From Mycolicibacillus trivialis (GTDB taxonomy: Bacteria > Actinomycetota > Actinomycetes > Mycobacteriales > Mycobacteriaceae), in NCBI RefSeq assembly GCF_002102395.1, contig NZ_LQPZ01000041.1:39639-103638 (forward strand): DNA of 64,000 bases, written 5' to 3'. Below the pieces are notes generated by a model, which worked only from the letters and a program-made list of their open reading frames with translations, searched no databases and was not told the DNA's origin. Below are positions 1 through 10,487 of the stretch, piece by piece; position 1 is the stretch's first letter, and each line of letters starts with the position of its first letter. The position numbers and the translations under genes were made by a program.

Positions 1-2301
1 GGCCAGCCGGGCGTCGACCATTCGTTGGCGCAGCACCGCGGCCCGCCCACCCAGGCTCGGCACCCGGTCGATGACGTCCATGACCAGGTGGAACCGGTCC
101 AGGTCGTTGAGCATCACCATGTCGAACGGCGTGGTGGTGGTGCCGCGGTCCTTGTAGCCGCGCACGTGCAGGCCGGCGTGGTTGGTGCGCCGGTAGGTCA
201 GCCGGTGGATCAGCCACGGATAGCCGTGATAGGCGAAGATGACCGGCTTGTCGGCGGTGAACAGCGTGTCGAACTCCCGGTCGCAGAGTCCGTGCGGGTG
301 GTCGGTATCCGGCAGCAGCCGCATCAGGTCGACGACGTTGACCACCCGGACCGCCAGGTCCGGCAGCTCGCGGCGCAGGATGTCGGCGGCCGCGAGGGTC
401 TCCAGGGTGGGCACGTCGCCGGCGCAGGCCAGCACCACGTCGGGTTCGCCGGTGGTGGTGCTCGCCCACTCCCAGATCCCCAGCCCGCGGGTGCAGTGCG
501 CGACGGCGTCGGTCATGTTCAGGTAGCTCAGCTGCGGTTGCTTGCCGGCGACGATGACGTTGACGTAGTCGCGGCTGCGCAGGCAGTGGTCGGCCACCGA
601 CAGCAGCGTGTTGCCGTCCGGCGGCAGGTAGACCCGCACCACCTCGGGGCGTTTGTTGGCGACCAGGTCGATGAACCCGGGGTCCTGATGCGAGGCGCCG
701 TTATGGTCCTGGCGCCACACATGGGAGGTCAGCAGGTAGTTCAGCGAGGCGATCGGGCGCCGCCACGGCAGCTCCCGGCTGACCGTCAGCCACTTGGCGT
801 GCTGGTTGAACATCGAGTCGACGATGTGTACGAACGCCTCGTAGCAGCTGAACAGGCCGTGCCGGCCGGTGAGCAGGTAGCCCTCCAGCCAGCCCTGGCA
901 GAGATGCTCGGAGAGCACCTCCATCACCCGCCCGTCCGGGGAGAGGTGCTCGTCGCTGGGCAGGATCGGTTCCAGCCACACCTTGTCGGTGGCGTCGTAG
1001 ACCGCGTCGAGCCGGTTGGAGGCGGTCTCGTCGGGGCCCATCAGCCGGAACCGGTCGGGGTTGCGGGCCATCACGTCGCGCAGGAACCCGCCGAGCACCC
1101 GGGTGGCCTCCTGGGTCTCGGTGGCCGGTCGCGGCACCGCGACCGCGTAGTCGCGGAAGTCGGGCAGGTCCAGGTCGTGCAGCAGCAGGCCGCCGTTGGC
1201 GTGCGGGTTGGCGCTCATCCGCCGGTCGCCGTCGGGTGCCTGGGCCCGCAGCTCCGGGCGCAGCCGGCCGGCCTCGTCGAAGAGTTCCTCGGGCCGGTAG
1301 CCGCGCAGCCACTCCTCGAGTTGTGTCCGGTGTTCGGCGTTGTCGCGGGTGCCCGGCAGCGGCACCTGGTGCGAGCGCCAGGTGCCCTCCACCTCGAGCC
1401 CGTCGACGGTCTTGGGTCCGGTCCAGCCCTTGGGGGTGCGCAACACGATCATCGGCCAGCGTGGCCGCTCGCCGACCCCGTCGGTGCGGGCCGCGCGCTG
1501 GATGGCGGCGATCTCGTCGAACGCCTCGTCGAGGGCGGCGGCCAGCGCCCGGTGCACGGCGGCGGGCTCGTCGCCTGCGACGGTGATAGGCCGGTGCCCG
1601 TACCCGCGCAGCAGGCTGTCGAGTTCCTCCTCGGGGATGCGCGCCAGCAGCGTCGGGTTGGCGATCTTGTAGCCGTTGAGGTGCAGGATCGGCAGCACCG
1701 CGCCGTCACGGGCCGGGTTGAGCATCTTGTTGGAGTGCCAACTGGTGGCCAGCGGCCCGGTTTCGGCCTCGCCGTCACCGATCACGCAGGCCACCACCAG
1801 GCCGGGGTTGTCCAGCGCGGCGCCGTAGGCGTGGACCAGCGAATAGCCGAGTTCACCGCCCTCGTTGATCGACCCCGGGGTCTGCGCGGCCACATGGCTG
1901 GGGATGCCGCCGGGGAAGGAGAACTGCCGGAACAGCGCGCGCAACCCGTCGGTGTCCTCGCCGATGCCGGTGTAGACCTCGCTGTAGGTGCCCTCCAGGT
2001 AGGCGTTGGCGACCAGGCCGGGCCCGCCGTGGCCCGGGCCCGTGACGTAGATGACGTCGGCGTCGCGCTGCCGGATCACCCGGTTGAGGTGGGCGTAGAC
2101 CAGGTTGAGCCCCGGGGTGGTGCCCCAGTGCCCGAGCAGCCGCGGTTTGATGTGCTCGGGGGCCAGCGGTTCCCGCAGCAGCGGGTTGTCCAGCAGGTAG
2201 ATCTGGCCGACCGACAGGTAGTTGGCGGCGCGCCAGTAGGCGTCGATGGCGGCCAGGTCGTCCTCGCCCAGAGTGCGGGCGGGCGCGGTGTCAGCAGTCA
2301 T
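1..2301 (-). CDS. xfp: Phosphoketolase, C-terminus cut off by window edge
   Basis: Thiamine-diphosphate enzyme that cleaves xylulose-5-phosphate and/or fructose-6-phosphate with phosphate to acetyl phosphate plus an aldose phosphate. The 767 codons present are nearly the whole of a roughly 800-residue family member; the stop lies left of base 1. Family landmarks are the N-terminal [15 protein letters not shown] and HWGTTPGLN stretches, the ThDP/metal segment [18 protein letters not shown] near residue 170, and [12 protein letters not shown] in the C-terminal half. I chose the ATG at 2301 ([10 protein letters not shown]); an in-frame ATG three codons upstream is possible and neither has a strong ribosome site. 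It is divergent from the CoA-transferase across 69 bases. The family is sound; substrate preference cannot be told from sequence. Confidence 0.93.
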   Translation of the reverse strand, partial: MTADTAPARTLGEDDLAAIDAYWRAANYLSVGQIYLLDNPLLREPLAPEHIKPRLLGHWGTTPGLNLVYAHLNRVIRQRDADVIYVTGPGHGGPGLVANAYLEGTYSEVYTGIGEDTDGLRALFRQFSFPGGIPSHVAAQTPGSINEGGELGYSLVHAYGAALDNPGLVVACVIGDGEAETGPLATSWHSNKMLNPARDGAVLPILHLNGYKIANPTLLARIPEEELDSLLRGYGHRPITVAGDEPAAVHRALAAALDEAFDEIAAIQRAARTDGVGERPRWPMIVLRTPKGWTGPKTVDGLEVEGTWRSHQVPLPGTRDNAEHRTQLEEWLRGYRPEELFDEAGRLRPELRAQAPDGDRRMSANPHANGGLLLHDLDLPDFRDYAVAVPRPATETQEATRVLGGFLRDVMARNPDRFRLMGPDETASNRLDAVYDATDKVWLEPILPSDEHLSPDGRVMEVLSEHLCQGWLEGYLLTGRHGLFSCYEAFVHIVDSMFNQHAKWLTVSRELPWRRPIASLNYLLTSHVWRQDHNGASHQDPGFIDLVANKRPEVVRVYLPPDGNTLLSVADHCLRSRDYVNVIVAGKQPQLSYLNMTDAVAHCTRGLGIWEWASTTTGEPDVVLACAGDVPTLETLAAADILRRELPDLAVRVVNVVDLMRLLPDTDHPHGLCDREFDTLFTADKPVIFAYHGYPWLIHRLTYRRTNHAGLHVRGYKDRGTTTTPFDMVMLNDLDRFHLVMDVIDRVPSLGGRAAVLRQRMVDARLA

Positions 2302-2370
2302 CTGTCTCATTGTCCCGATTTCCGGCCGGTGGTGCCGCACCGTGGCGAACCGGTTGCCTACGCTGGCGGG

Positions 2371-4746
2371 GTGTTGCTGGAATCGGTGCGGGTGCTTGAT
2401 CTGTCCGGCGGGGACGCCGACGCGGTGACCCGGGTCTTCGCCGACCTGGGCGCCGACGTCCTCAAGATCGAGCCGCCCGGCGGCGATGCGGCGCGCACCG
2501 CCGCGCCGACACTGGCCGGCGCCGGCATCCCGTTCGGCCTGCACAACGCCAACAAACGCGCGGCCGTGCTCGACCCGGACGCCGAGGCCGACCGGCGCCG
2601 GCTGGCCGAGTTGGCCGCCGGTGCCGACATCGTCGTCGACAGCAACGGCCGTGCCGCCGCCTACGGTCTCGACTGTGCCGCGCTGACCGACCGGCATCGG
2701 CATCTGGTCGCGGTGACGGTCAGCGACTTCGGCACCGACGGCCCCCGCGCGTCGTGGCGGGCCACCGACGCGGTGTTCTACGCCCTGTCCGGAGCGCTGT
2801 CGCGGTCCGGGCCCACCCACGGCACACCGGTGCTGCCGCCGACCGGGATCGCCTCGGCCACCGCGGCGGTGCAGGCCGCCTGGGCCACGCTGGCCGCCTA
2901 CTACCGCCGGCTGCGCTGCGGCGTCGGCGACTACCTGGATTTCTCCCGGTTCGACGCGGTGGCCGTCGGCCTGGACCCGGTGTTCGGCACCCACGGCCAG
3001 ACCGCGGCCGCCCAGCGGGCGCCGGAGCGCTGGCGGGGCCGGCCCCGCAACCAGGACGCCTACCCGATCTTCGCCTGCCGGGACGGCTACGTCCGGATCT
3101 GCGTGATGTCGCCGCGCCAGTGGCACGGGCTGCGCGCCTGGCTGGGCGAGCCGGAGCGGTTCCAGGACCCGAAGTTCGACCGGATCGGCGCCCGGTTCGC
3201 GGCCTGGCCGCAGATCAGCGAACTGGTCGCCGCGCTGTTCGCCGACCGGACCAGGGCGGAGCTGGTGGCCGCCGGGCAGTCCCACCGGGTGCCGATCGCG
3301 GCGGTGCTGGACCCGGCCGAGGCGCTGACCTCCGACCATTTCCGGGCGGTCGGCGCGATCGCCGACGTCGAGCTGGTCCCCGGCGTCGACACCGCGGTGC
3401 CGGTCGGCTATTTCACCGTCGAGGGTGCGCGCGCCGGGTTCCGCACACCGGCACCGGCGCCCGGTGCCGACCGGCCGGACTGGGCGACCGGCGCGCCGGC
3501 GACCGTCCCCGACGCCGACCCCGGGAACGGCCGGCCGTTCACCGGGCTGCGCATCCTGGATCTGGGCATCATCGTCGCCGGCGGCGAGACCAGCAGGCTC
3601 TTCGCCGACCTGGGTGCCGAGGTCATCAAGGTGGAGAGCGCCGAGCATCCCGACGGCCTGCGCCAGACCCGGCCCGGCCAGCCGATGAGCGAATCGTTCG
3701 CCTGGGCACACCGCAACAGCGCGGCGTTGGGGCTGGACCTGCGCAGCGCCGAGGGCGCCGCCCTGTTCGAGCGGCTGGTCGCCGAATCCGACGCGGTGTT
3801 CGCCAATTTCAAACCCGGCACGCTGGCCGGCCTCGGCTTCGACCACGCGCGGCTGCGCGCCCTCAACCCGCGCATCGTGCTGGCCGAGAGCAGTGCGTTC
3901 GGCGACACCGGCCCGTGGAGCGACCGGATGGGTTACGGGCCGCTGGTGCGGGCCACCACCGGGGTCACCCGGCTGTGGACCGCCCCGGACGGCACGGCCG
4001 AGAGCGGCCGCCACCCGTTCTACGACGCGACGACGATCTTCCCCGACCATGTCGCCGGGCGGGTCACCGCGATCGCCGCGCTCGCGGCGCTGATCCACCG
4101 CCATCACCGGGGCGCGGGGGTCCGCGTCCACATCGCCCAGACCGAGGTCGCCGTCAACCAGCTGGCCGTCCACTACGTCACCGAGGCGGCCCGCCGGGAC
4201 GGCACGGCGGCGGTCTCGGACGGCGCCGACCTGCACCTGGTCTCTCCCGCCGCCGGCGACGACGAATGGTGTGTGGTGTCGATCTGTGACGACGTCGACT
4301 GGCGCGCGATCACCGCGGTGCTGGGCCGCCCCGAACTGGCCGACGACCCCCGCTTCGCCGACGGCGCCGCGCGCCGGGCACACCGCGCCGAGCTGACCGC
4401 GCAGCTGTCGGATTGGACGTCGCGGCGCCCGCCGTCGGCGGCGGCGACCGAATTGCAGGCCGCCGGCATCGCCGCCGCCCCGATGAACCGCCCGCCCGAG
4501 CTGGCCGAGGACCCGCAGCTGCACCACCGGAAGGTCTTCGCCGACATGGTCCATCCGCTCTTCGACACCCCGCTGCCCGCCGAGACCGGCCCGGCGAGGT
4601 ATCGGCGCATCCCGGCGGCGCCGACCCGGCCCGCACCGCTCGCCGGGGCCGACACCCGCCGGATCTGCTCTGCGGTGCTGGGGCTGCCCGCCGCCGAGAT
4701 CGAGCGCCTGATCGAAGCCCGCGTACTGTTTTCCGCAACCGGATGA
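2371..4746 (+). CDS. Two-domain CoA-transferase, family III (CaiB/BaiF)
   Basis: 791 residues made of two tandem class III CoA-transferase modules (about 1-370 and 385-791). Both open with the family pattern ([40 protein letters not shown]). The usual catalytic aspartate is present in the second module ([15 protein letters not shown]) but the matching place in the first reads [16 protein letters not shown] with no Asp, so only the second half looks catalytic. Such enzymes move CoA between acyl donors and carboxylic acid acceptors. The start is a GTG at 2371, where family homology begins. The TLP1-like thiolase follows 55 bases downstream in the same direction, suggesting shared work on a CoA-activated lipid, sterol or aromatic acid. 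The substrate is unknown. Confidence 0.88.
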   Translation: MLLESVRVLDLSGGDADAVTRVFADLGADVLKIEPPGGDAARTAAPTLAGAGIPFGLHNANKRAAVLDPDAEADRRRLAELAAGADIVVDSNGRAAAYGLDCAALTDRHRHLVAVTVSDFGTDGPRASWRATDAVFYALSGALSRSGPTHGTPVLPPTGIASATAAVQAAWATLAAYYRRLRCGVGDYLDFSRFDAVAVGLDPVFGTHGQTAAAQRAPERWRGRPRNQDAYPIFACRDGYVRICVMSPRQWHGLRAWLGEPERFQDPKFDRIGARFAAWPQISELVAALFADRTRAELVAAGQSHRVPIAAVLDPAEALTSDHFRAVGAIADVELVPGVDTAVPVGYFTVEGARAGFRTPAPAPGADRPDWATGAPATVPDADPGNGRPFTGLRILDLGIIVAGGETSRLFADLGAEVIKVESAEHPDGLRQTRPGQPMSESFAWAHRNSAALGLDLRSAEGAALFERLVAESDAVFANFKPGTLAGLGFDHARLRALNPRIVLAESSAFGDTGPWSDRMGYGPLVRATTGVTRLWTAPDGTAESGRHPFYDATTIFPDHVAGRVTAIAALAALIHRHHRGAGVRVHIAQTEVAVNQLAVHYVTEAARRDGTAAVSDGADLHLVSPAAGDDEWCVVSICDDVDWRAITAVLGRPELADDPRFADGAARRAHRAELTAQLSDWTSRRPPSAAATELQAAGIAAAPMNRPPELAEDPQLHHRKVFADMVHPLFDTPLPAETGPARYRRIPAAPTRPAPLAGADTRRICSAVLGLPAAEIERLIEARVLFSATG

Positions 4747-4801
4747 GCACGGCACGGCCGCGCTCGTCCGACAGTGCTCTTCCCAGGTGAAAGGTGTTGC
4801 G

Positions 4802-6274
4802 ATGACGCTCGATCCGCGAACCCCGGTGTTGATCGGCTACGGGCAGGTCAACAACCGCGACGACGACACCGTCGAGCCGGTCGACCTGATGGTCACCGCC
4901 GCCCGCCGGGCCGGCGCCGAACCGGTGCTGGCGGCCGTCGACGCGATCCGGGTGGTCAACATCCTTTCGGCGCAGTACCGCGACGCGGGGCGACTGCTGG
5001 GTGAGCGCCTCGGCGCCGACACGCCGGCGACCGGCTACACCGGGGTGGGCGGCAACACCCCGCAGAGCCTGCTCAACCGGACCTGCCTGGACATCCAGCA
5101 CGGGCGCGCCGACCTGGTCCTGCTGGCCGGTGCGGAGACCTGGCGCACCCGCACCCGGCTGCGGGCCCAGGACAAGCGGCTGGCCTGGACCCGGCAGGAC
5201 GAGTCGGTGCCGATCGCCGAATGCCTCGACGAGAACGTCCCGATGGCCGGGCCGGGGGAGGAGCGGATCCGACTGGACCGGCCGGCCTACGTCTATCCGC
5301 TCTTCGAGCAGGGGGTGCGGATCGCCGCCGGCGCCGCAATCGAGGAGCACCGCCGGGCGATCGGTGCGCTGTGGGCGCGCTTCGCCGAGGTCGCGGTGGA
5401 CAACCCGCACGCCTGGATCCGTCGGCCGGTCACCGCCGAGGAGATCTGGCGGCCCAGCCACACCAACCGGATGATCAGCTGGCCCTACACCAAGCTGATG
5501 AACTCCAACAACATGGTCGACCAGGGCTCGGCCCTGCTGCTCACCTCGGTGGAGCGGGCCAGGCAACTGCGGATCCCCACCGAACGGTGGGTCTTCCCGC
5601 AGGCCGGCACCGACGCCCACGACACCTACGCGATCGCCGAACGCGCGGAGCTGCACCGCTCACCGGCGATCCGGATCGGCGCGGCGCGGGTGTTGCAGCT
5701 GGCCGGGCTCGGCGTCGATGACATCGCCCACGTCGACCTGTACTCGTGTTTCCCGTCCGCGGTGCAAGTGGCCGCCGCCGAAATCGGGCTGCCCGTCGAC
5801 GACCCGGACCGCCCGCTGACCGTCACCGGCGGCCTGACCTTCGCCGGCGGCCCGTGGAACAACTACGTCATGCATTCAATCGCGACGATGGCCGAACGCC
5901 TCGTCGCCGCACCCGGCAGCTACGGGCTGGTCAGCGCCAACGGCGGCTACCTGACCAAGCACAGTTTCGGGGTGTACGGCACCGAGCCGCCGCGGGCCGG
6001 GTTCCGCTGGGCCGACGTGCAGGAGGCGGTCGACGCCGAGCCGACCCGGGTCGCCGTGGTGGAGTACGCCGGGCCGGGCACGGTGGAGTCGTGGACGACG
6101 CCGTTCGATCGGGACGGCCGGCCCGCGAAGGCGTTTTTGACCGTGCGCACCCCCGACGACGCGCGCACGCTGGCCTGGATCGCCGACCCCGACGAGGCCG
6201 CCGACACCGTCGACACCGAGCTGGCCGGCGCGCCGGTGACCGTGCACGCCGACGGCTCGGGGAGCCTGCGCTGA
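4802..6274 (+). CDS. Thiolase-like protein, mycobacterial TLP1 type
   Basis: 490-residue thiolase-fold protein. The N-terminal domain has the family outline ([40 protein letters not shown]) and the C-terminal catalytic part shows [12 protein letters not shown] and [15 protein letters not shown], followed by the extra C-terminal domain (about 410-490) seen in mycobacterial TLP1-type proteins. These resemble SCP2-thiolases, and real thiolytic activity is uncertain for the group. The start is the ATG at 4802 behind an AAAGGTG ribosome site; an in-frame GTG at 4787 would place that site inside the gene. It lies downstream of the two-domain CoA-transferase and probably handles the same CoA-bound intermediate. 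Confidence 0.85.
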   Translation: MTLDPRTPVLIGYGQVNNRDDDTVEPVDLMVTAARRAGAEPVLAAVDAIRVVNILSAQYRDAGRLLGERLGADTPATGYTGVGGNTPQSLLNRTCLDIQHGRADLVLLAGAETWRTRTRLRAQDKRLAWTRQDESVPIAECLDENVPMAGPGEERIRLDRPAYVYPLFEQGVRIAAGAAIEEHRRAIGALWARFAEVAVDNPHAWIRRPVTAEEIWRPSHTNRMISWPYTKLMNSNNMVDQGSALLLTSVERARQLRIPTERWVFPQAGTDAHDTYAIAERAELHRSPAIRIGAARVLQLAGLGVDDIAHVDLYSCFPSAVQVAAAEIGLPVDDPDRPLTVTGGLTFAGGPWNNYVMHSIATMAERLVAAPGSYGLVSANGGYLTKHSFGVYGTEPPRAGFRWADVQEAVDAEPTRVAVVEYAGPGTVESWTTPFDRDGRPAKAFLTVRTPDDARTLAWIADPDEAADTVDTELAGAPVTVHADGSGSLR

Positions 6275-6281
6275 ACGACGG

Positions 6282-7514
6282 TCAGCCGGCCAACTCGCCC
6301 ACCGGGACCTGCGGATCGGCCAGCCGGTCCGGGTCGACCGCCGTCTTGGCCCGGATGAGCGCCTTGATGTCGTCGAGGCCCTCCCAGATGTTGACGTTCA
6401 TCCCGGCCAGCACCCGGCTGTCCTCGTCGAGCCAGAACGCCACGAACTCGCGGCCCGCGACGTCACCGCGGGTCACCACCTTCGCGTACTTCGGGGCGTG
6501 GCCGACGTACTCCATGCCCAGGTCGTACTGGTCGGTGAAGAAGTAGGGCAGTTCGGCGTACTCGGCGGCCTCGCCGAGCATCCCGGCGGCGGCCACCGCC
6601 GGCTGTTTGAGTGCGTTGGCCCAGTGCTCGGTGCGCACCCGGGCCCCCAGCAGCGGGTGCTGGGCGGCGGCGATGTCGCCGACCGCGTAGACGTCCGGGT
6701 CGCTGCTGCGCAGGCCGGCGTCGACGGTCACGCCGCCGTCGGCGGTCTCCAGCCCGGCCTGTTCGGCCAGTTCCAGGTTCGGTTGCGCCCCGACCGCCAC
6801 CAGTACCGCGTCGGCGCGGATCTCGCTGCCGTCCTCGAGCTTGAGGCCGGTGGCCTTCCCGTCGGCGGTGGTGATCTCGGCGACGCCGACCCGCAGGCGC
6901 AGGTCGACGTCGTGTTCCCGGTGCAGCGCGGCGAAGACCTCGCCCAGTTCGGAGCCCAGGGCGCGCAGCAACGGCGCGGCGGCGGCTTCGACCACGGTGA
7001 CCGCGGTGCCGCGCTGGCGGGCCGAGGCCGCCACCTCCAGTCCGATCCAGCCGCCGCCGATCACCGCCAGCGACGCGCCGTCGCCGAGCACCCCGTCGAG
7101 GGCGGTGGCGTCGTCGATGCTGCGCAGGTAGTGCACGCCCGCGGCGTCGCCGGCCGGGATCGGTGGGCGCCGGGACCGTGAGCCGGTGGCCAGCAGCAGC
7201 TTGTCGTAGCTGACGGTGGTGCCGTCGGCCAGGGTCACCGTGTGGCCGGTGAGGTCCAGGCCGGTGGCGCGCACCCCGAGCCGCAGGTCGACGTCGTGGC
7301 CGCGGTACCAGTCGGCGGTCTGCACGGTGAACTCGGCGAGGGTCTTCTTGCCGGCAAGAAATTCCTTCGACAGCGGCGGGCGTTCGTAGGGCAGGTGCTC
7401 CTCGTCGCCGATCAGTATGATTTTTCCGTTGAATCCCTTGTCGCGCAGGGCTTCTACGGCCTTCGCCCCGGCCAGCCCGGCGCCGACGATGACGAAGGTT
7501 TGCGAATCTGCCAT
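6282..7514 (-). CDS. FAD/NAD(P)-dependent ferredoxin reductase-type oxidoreductase
   Basis: 410-residue flavoprotein disulfide-reductase-fold enzyme of the ferredoxin/rubredoxin reductase group. It has an N-terminal FAD dinucleotide fold (FVIVGAGLAGAKAVEAL), a second NAD(P)H fold near residue 150 (LAVIGGGWIGLEVA), the second FAD motif DVYAVGDIAAA, and a C-terminal reductase domain. It transfers electrons from NAD(P)H to an iron-sulfur or redox partner, which is not encoded next to it. It matches the position of M. tuberculosis Rv1869c, a reductase of about 411 residues. The start is the ATG at 7514 with GGAG about nine bases upstream; another ATG lies two codons further out. It is convergent with the thiolase, 7 bases apart. 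Confidence 0.9.
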   Translation of the reverse strand: MADSQTFVIVGAGLAGAKAVEALRDKGFNGKIILIGDEEHLPYERPPLSKEFLAGKKTLAEFTVQTADWYRGHDVDLRLGVRATGLDLTGHTVTLADGTTVSYDKLLLATGSRSRRPPIPAGDAAGVHYLRSIDDATALDGVLGDGASLAVIGGGWIGLEVAASARQRGTAVTVVEAAAAPLLRALGSELGEVFAALHREHDVDLRLRVGVAEITTADGKATGLKLEDGSEIRADAVLVAVGAQPNLELAEQAGLETADGGVTVDAGLRSSDPDVYAVGDIAAAQHPLLGARVRTEHWANALKQPAVAAAGMLGEAAEYAELPYFFTDQYDLGMEYVGHAPKYAKVVTRGDVAGREFVAFWLDEDSRVLAGMNVNIWEGLDDIKALIRAKTAVDPDRLADPQVPVGELAG

Positions 7515-7698
7515 GATCATGTGCTCCGTTCGGCTGGGGGACCTGCTGTTGCGCGCAACCGGTGCCCGGTGGAGTTTGTTCCCGGTGCACATCCGAGGCT
7601 AGTGAAGCCCCGCGCGGCGCACACCGAATATCGGTCGTGGCAGCGGCGGTTTCGGCTGCTGTGGGCCGATCGAACCGGGCAGCAGGAGGGTCCCCGTC

Positions 7699-7848
7699 GT
7701 GACGACCCGTCGCTCCGGTGCGCCGGAAACCCGCACCTGCTACAAGGCCAACCGGCACCCGACGCCGGCCCGCACCCACCTCACCGGCCAGACGGTGACC
7801 ATCGCCGACCGGTTGGCTTCGGGCAAGGGCAAGATCCCCCGGTTCTGA
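7699..7848 (+). CDS. Small 49-residue protein of unknown function
   Basis: Short frame starting at GTG 7699 with a good ribosome site (AGGAGGG, 7684-7690) eight bases upstream and ending TGA at 7848, nine bases before the convergent stop of lldD. The product is basic and threonine/arginine rich (TCYKANRHPTPARTHLTG near the middle, ending KGKIPRF), with one cysteine, no membrane segment and no signal peptide. Most third positions are G or C. I recognise no family. The ribosome site and neat fit between two minus-strand genes support a real gene; without comparison this stays tentative. Confidence 0.5.
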   Translation: MTTRRSGAPETRTCYKANRHPTPARTHLTGQTVTIADRLASGKGKIPRF

Positions 7849-7856
7849 TCCTCGGC

Positions 7857-9083
7857 TCAACCCCGCCGGGGCAGCTGGGTCACGTGGTCGGCGGTGAGTT
7901 CCTCCAGGCAGGTCACGCCGAGGAGCCGCATGGTGCGGGTGATCTGGTCGGTGAGGATCTCGATCGCGCGGGTGACGCCGGCCTGGCCGCCGGCCATCAG
8001 GCCGTAGAGATAGGCGCGCCCGATCAGGGTGCAGCGGGCGCCGAGTGCGACCGCCGCGACGATGTCGGCGCCGGACATGATGCCGGTGTCGAGGAGGATC
8101 TCGGTGTCGGAACCCAGTTCCCGGGCCACCGCGGGCAGCAGCCGGAACGGGACCGGCGCCCGGTCGAGTTGCCTGCCGCCGTGGTTGGACAGCACGATCC
8201 CGTCGACACCGACCTCGACCATGCGGCGGGCGTCGTCGAGGGTCTGGATGCCCTTGACCACGAAGCGGCCCGGCCACCGGCTTTTGATCCAGGCCAGGTC
8301 CTCGACGGTGACACCGGGGTCGAACATGGTGTCCATGTACTGGGCGACGGTGCCCGGCCAGCGATCCAGTGAGGCGAACGCCAGCGGTTCGGTGGTCAGC
8401 AGGTTGAACCACCAGGCCGGCCGGGGTACCGCGTCGAGCACGGTGCGCAACGTCAACGACGGCGGGATCGCCATGCCGTTGCGGCTGTCGCGCAACCGGG
8501 CCCCGGCGACCGGGCAGTCGACCGTGATCAGCAGGGTGTCGTAGCCGGCGGCGGCGGCGCGTTCCATCAACGCCATCGAGCGGTCCCGGTCGCGCCACAT
8601 GTAGAGCTGAAACCACCGCCTTCCCTGCGGTATCGCGGTCGCGACGTCTTCGATCGACGCGGTGCCCAGCGTCGACAGCGAAAAGGGGATGCCCGCCGCG
8701 GCAGCGGCCGCGGCCCCGCCGAGTTCACCCTCGGTCTGCATCAGCCGGGTGAAGCCGGTCGGGGCGATCGCGAACGGTAGCGCGACCGGTCCGCCGAGCA
8801 CGTCCCATCCGGTGTCCACGGTGCTGACGTCGCGCAGGACCGACGGATGGAACTCGATGTCGCGGAAGGCTTGCCGAGCCCTGGCCAGGGAGATCTCGTC
8901 GTCGGCCGCACCGTCGGTGTAGTCGAATGCCGCGCGCGGCGTGCGGCGCCGGGCGATCTGCCGCAGATCCTCGATCGTCAGCGCGTTGCGCAGCCTGCGC
9001 CGGGCCGGGTGCAGGTCGGGGCGGCGCAGCCGGATCAGCGGTGCCAACTCGCCGGGCCGGGGTACCCGGCGGGGGACGGCCAC
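7857..9083 (-). CDS. lldD: L-lactate dehydrogenase (FMN), LldD2-type
   Basis: 408-residue FMN-dependent alpha-hydroxy-acid dehydrogenase that oxidises L-lactate to pyruvate and passes electrons to the respiratory chain. FMN and active-site landmarks are [48 protein letters not shown] and the catalytic-histidine stretch [14 protein letters not shown], ending with [18 protein letters not shown]. It closely resembles M. tuberculosis LldD2 (Rv1872c). The start is GTG 9083 ([13 protein letters not shown]), three bases after the stop of the upstream MscS-type channel gene, so the two are probably co-transcribed with the cyclase. It is not MftD of a mycofactocin cluster: no other mycofactocin genes are present. 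Confidence 0.94.
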   Translation of the reverse strand: MAVPRRVPRPGELAPLIRLRRPDLHPARRRLRNALTIEDLRQIARRRTPRAAFDYTDGAADDEISLARARQAFRDIEFHPSVLRDVSTVDTGWDVLGGPVALPFAIAPTGFTRLMQTEGELGGAAAAAAAGIPFSLSTLGTASIEDVATAIPQGRRWFQLYMWRDRDRSMALMERAAAAGYDTLLITVDCPVAGARLRDSRNGMAIPPSLTLRTVLDAVPRPAWWFNLLTTEPLAFASLDRWPGTVAQYMDTMFDPGVTVEDLAWIKSRWPGRFVVKGIQTLDDARRMVEVGVDGIVLSNHGGRQLDRAPVPFRLLPAVARELGSDTEILLDTGIMSGADIVAAVALGARCTLIGRAYLYGLMAGGQAGVTRAIEILTDQITRTMRLLGVTCLEELTADHVTQLPRRG

Positions 9084-9086
9084 CGG

Positions 9087-10487
9087 TCAGGCCTCCGTGC
9101 CGGCCAGCGCGCGCTGCAGCCCGTCGCGCTGCTCTTCGATGGTGCGGCTGATCTCCTGCAGGAGCAGGGGTTTGCGGTGCACCAGGGCGGCCAGGTAGTG
9201 CCGGTCGACCTCGGCCACGGCGGTTTCCACCACCGCGCGGGCGGTGGTGGAAACCGGTTCGCGGGTCAAGGTGGTCTCGCCGAGATAGCCGCCGGTGGTC
9301 AGTGTCCGGACCGCGACGGGTGCTCCGGTGGCACCGATCGCACTCACTTGCACCTGGCCGGTCAGCACGCACGTCAGATGGTCGGGTACCTGCCCGGGCG
9401 CCTGCAGGAGTTCGTCGGTTCCGTAGCGGGTGAGCCGGATATGACTGCGCAACTCGTGCCGGTCGTCGGCGTTCAGGCGCAGGATCGGGGCGAGCATGGT
9501 CAGCGCCTGCTCGATCCGGTCCGGGGTGGCGTAGTCGTCGGCGATCCGGTCCAGGTGCAGGCCCTCGCGGCGGGCGGCATACCACAGCCAGCGCAGAAAG
9601 GTGGTGCGTGCCGCCCAGTTGTCGGCGGGGGTGTCCAGCGGGATCGATGTCGAGTACTCGTTCGCCCCGGTCGGTGCGCTGCTCACCGCCGCCCCGGCCC
9701 GCCGCTGCGGCAGCGCCTCGGCGACCCGGTTCAGCAGCAGGCACACCCGGTCGGGTGCATCGCTGAGTGCGAACACAGTGCTCACCGCGATCGAGTGCTC
9801 CGCGGGGGGCTTGCTGAGGTTGGTGAACGAGGCCGCCGCCAGCACCGAGTTCGGGATCACCAGCACGCCGGTGCCCGCCCGGATATGGGTGGCACGCCAG
9901 TTGACCTCGATGACCGGCCCCCGCCCCGACGGCGTGTCGATCCAGTCGTCCAGCTGGAACGGCTGCTCGAAGAGCACCAACAACCCGGAGATGATCTGGC
10001 CCACCGAGTTCTGCAGCGTCAGGCCGAGCACGATCGAGGTGATGCCCAGCGCGGTGAACAGCCCACCCACGTTGGCGCCCCAGACATAGGACAGGATCAG
10101 CGCGACCCCGACCGCGATCAGCACGAACCGGGCGACCTCGAGGAAGATCGCCGGCATCCGGCTCCGCCAGGATCCCGCCGGGGCGCTTTGGAACAGGGTG
10201 GCGTTGAACCCGGAGAGCACCAGCAGCAGCACCGCGAAGCCGAGCAGGGTGGCGACGATGCGCACACCGGTCACGTCCGGGGAGATGTCGCCGGCCTTGA
10301 CCAGCAGCACCAGCAGCGCCGCCAGCGGCAGCAGGTAGGTGCGGATCAGCGCGACCGGGCGGGCCAGGGCGCTATCGCGGCGCAGCAGCGCCTGGTGCGC
10401 TTCGGTGAGAATCAGCAGCGCCAGGGGCAGGCCGAGTCCGACACCGACCGCCCAGAAGAACCAGGGCTCGTGCACCACGCTGGTCAC
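9087..10487 (-). CDS. MscS-family channel with C-terminal cyclic-nucleotide-binding domain
   Basis: 466-residue membrane protein. Residues 1-150 hold about four to five hydrophobic helices; the MscS pore and beta domain follow (GLTLQNSVGQIISGLLVLFEQPFQLDDWI, abbreviated here to its central GQIISGLLVLFEQPF). About residues 330-450 form a cNMP-binding domain with GGYLGETTLTREP. At the phosphate-binding cassette the expected arginine is replaced: PVSTTARA stands where PRSATVRA is typical, so canonical cAMP binding is doubtful. The start GTG 10487 overlaps the cyclase stop by four bases (GTGA), indicating translational coupling, and lldD follows after three bases. The pair resembles Rv2435c/Rv2434c of M. 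tuberculosis. It probably gates an ion or osmolyte flux under nucleotide or tension control. Confidence 0.88.
   Translation of the reverse strand: MTSVVHEPWFFWAVGVGLGLPLALLILTEAHQALLRRDSALARPVALIRTYLLPLAALLVLLVKAGDISPDVTGVRIVATLLGFAVLLLVLSGFNATLFQSAPAGSWRSRMPAIFLEVARFVLIAVGVALILSYVWGANVGGLFTALGITSIVLGLTLQNSVGQIISGLLVLFEQPFQLDDWIDTPSGRGPVIEVNWRATHIRAGTGVLVIPNSVLAAASFTNLSKPPAEHSIAVSTVFALSDAPDRVCLLLNRVAEALPQRRAGAAVSSAPTGANEYSTSIPLDTPADNWAARTTFLRWLWYAARREGLHLDRIADDYATPDRIEQALTMLAPILRLNADDRHELRSHIRLTRYGTDELLQAPGQVPDHLTCVLTGQVQVSAIGATGAPVAVRTLTTGGYLGETTLTREPVSTTARAVVETAVAEVDRHYLAALVHRKPLLLQEISRTIEEQRDGLQRALAGTEA

Noticed and set aside
25..2370. Very long open plus-strand frame before the CoA-transferase
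   Set aside because: It is the mirror of phosphoketolase on the minus strand; its product is low-complexity and matches nothing.
7857..9083. lldD as part of a mycofactocin locus
   Set aside because: No mftA, B, C, E or F-like gene is present, and the closest relative is LldD2.
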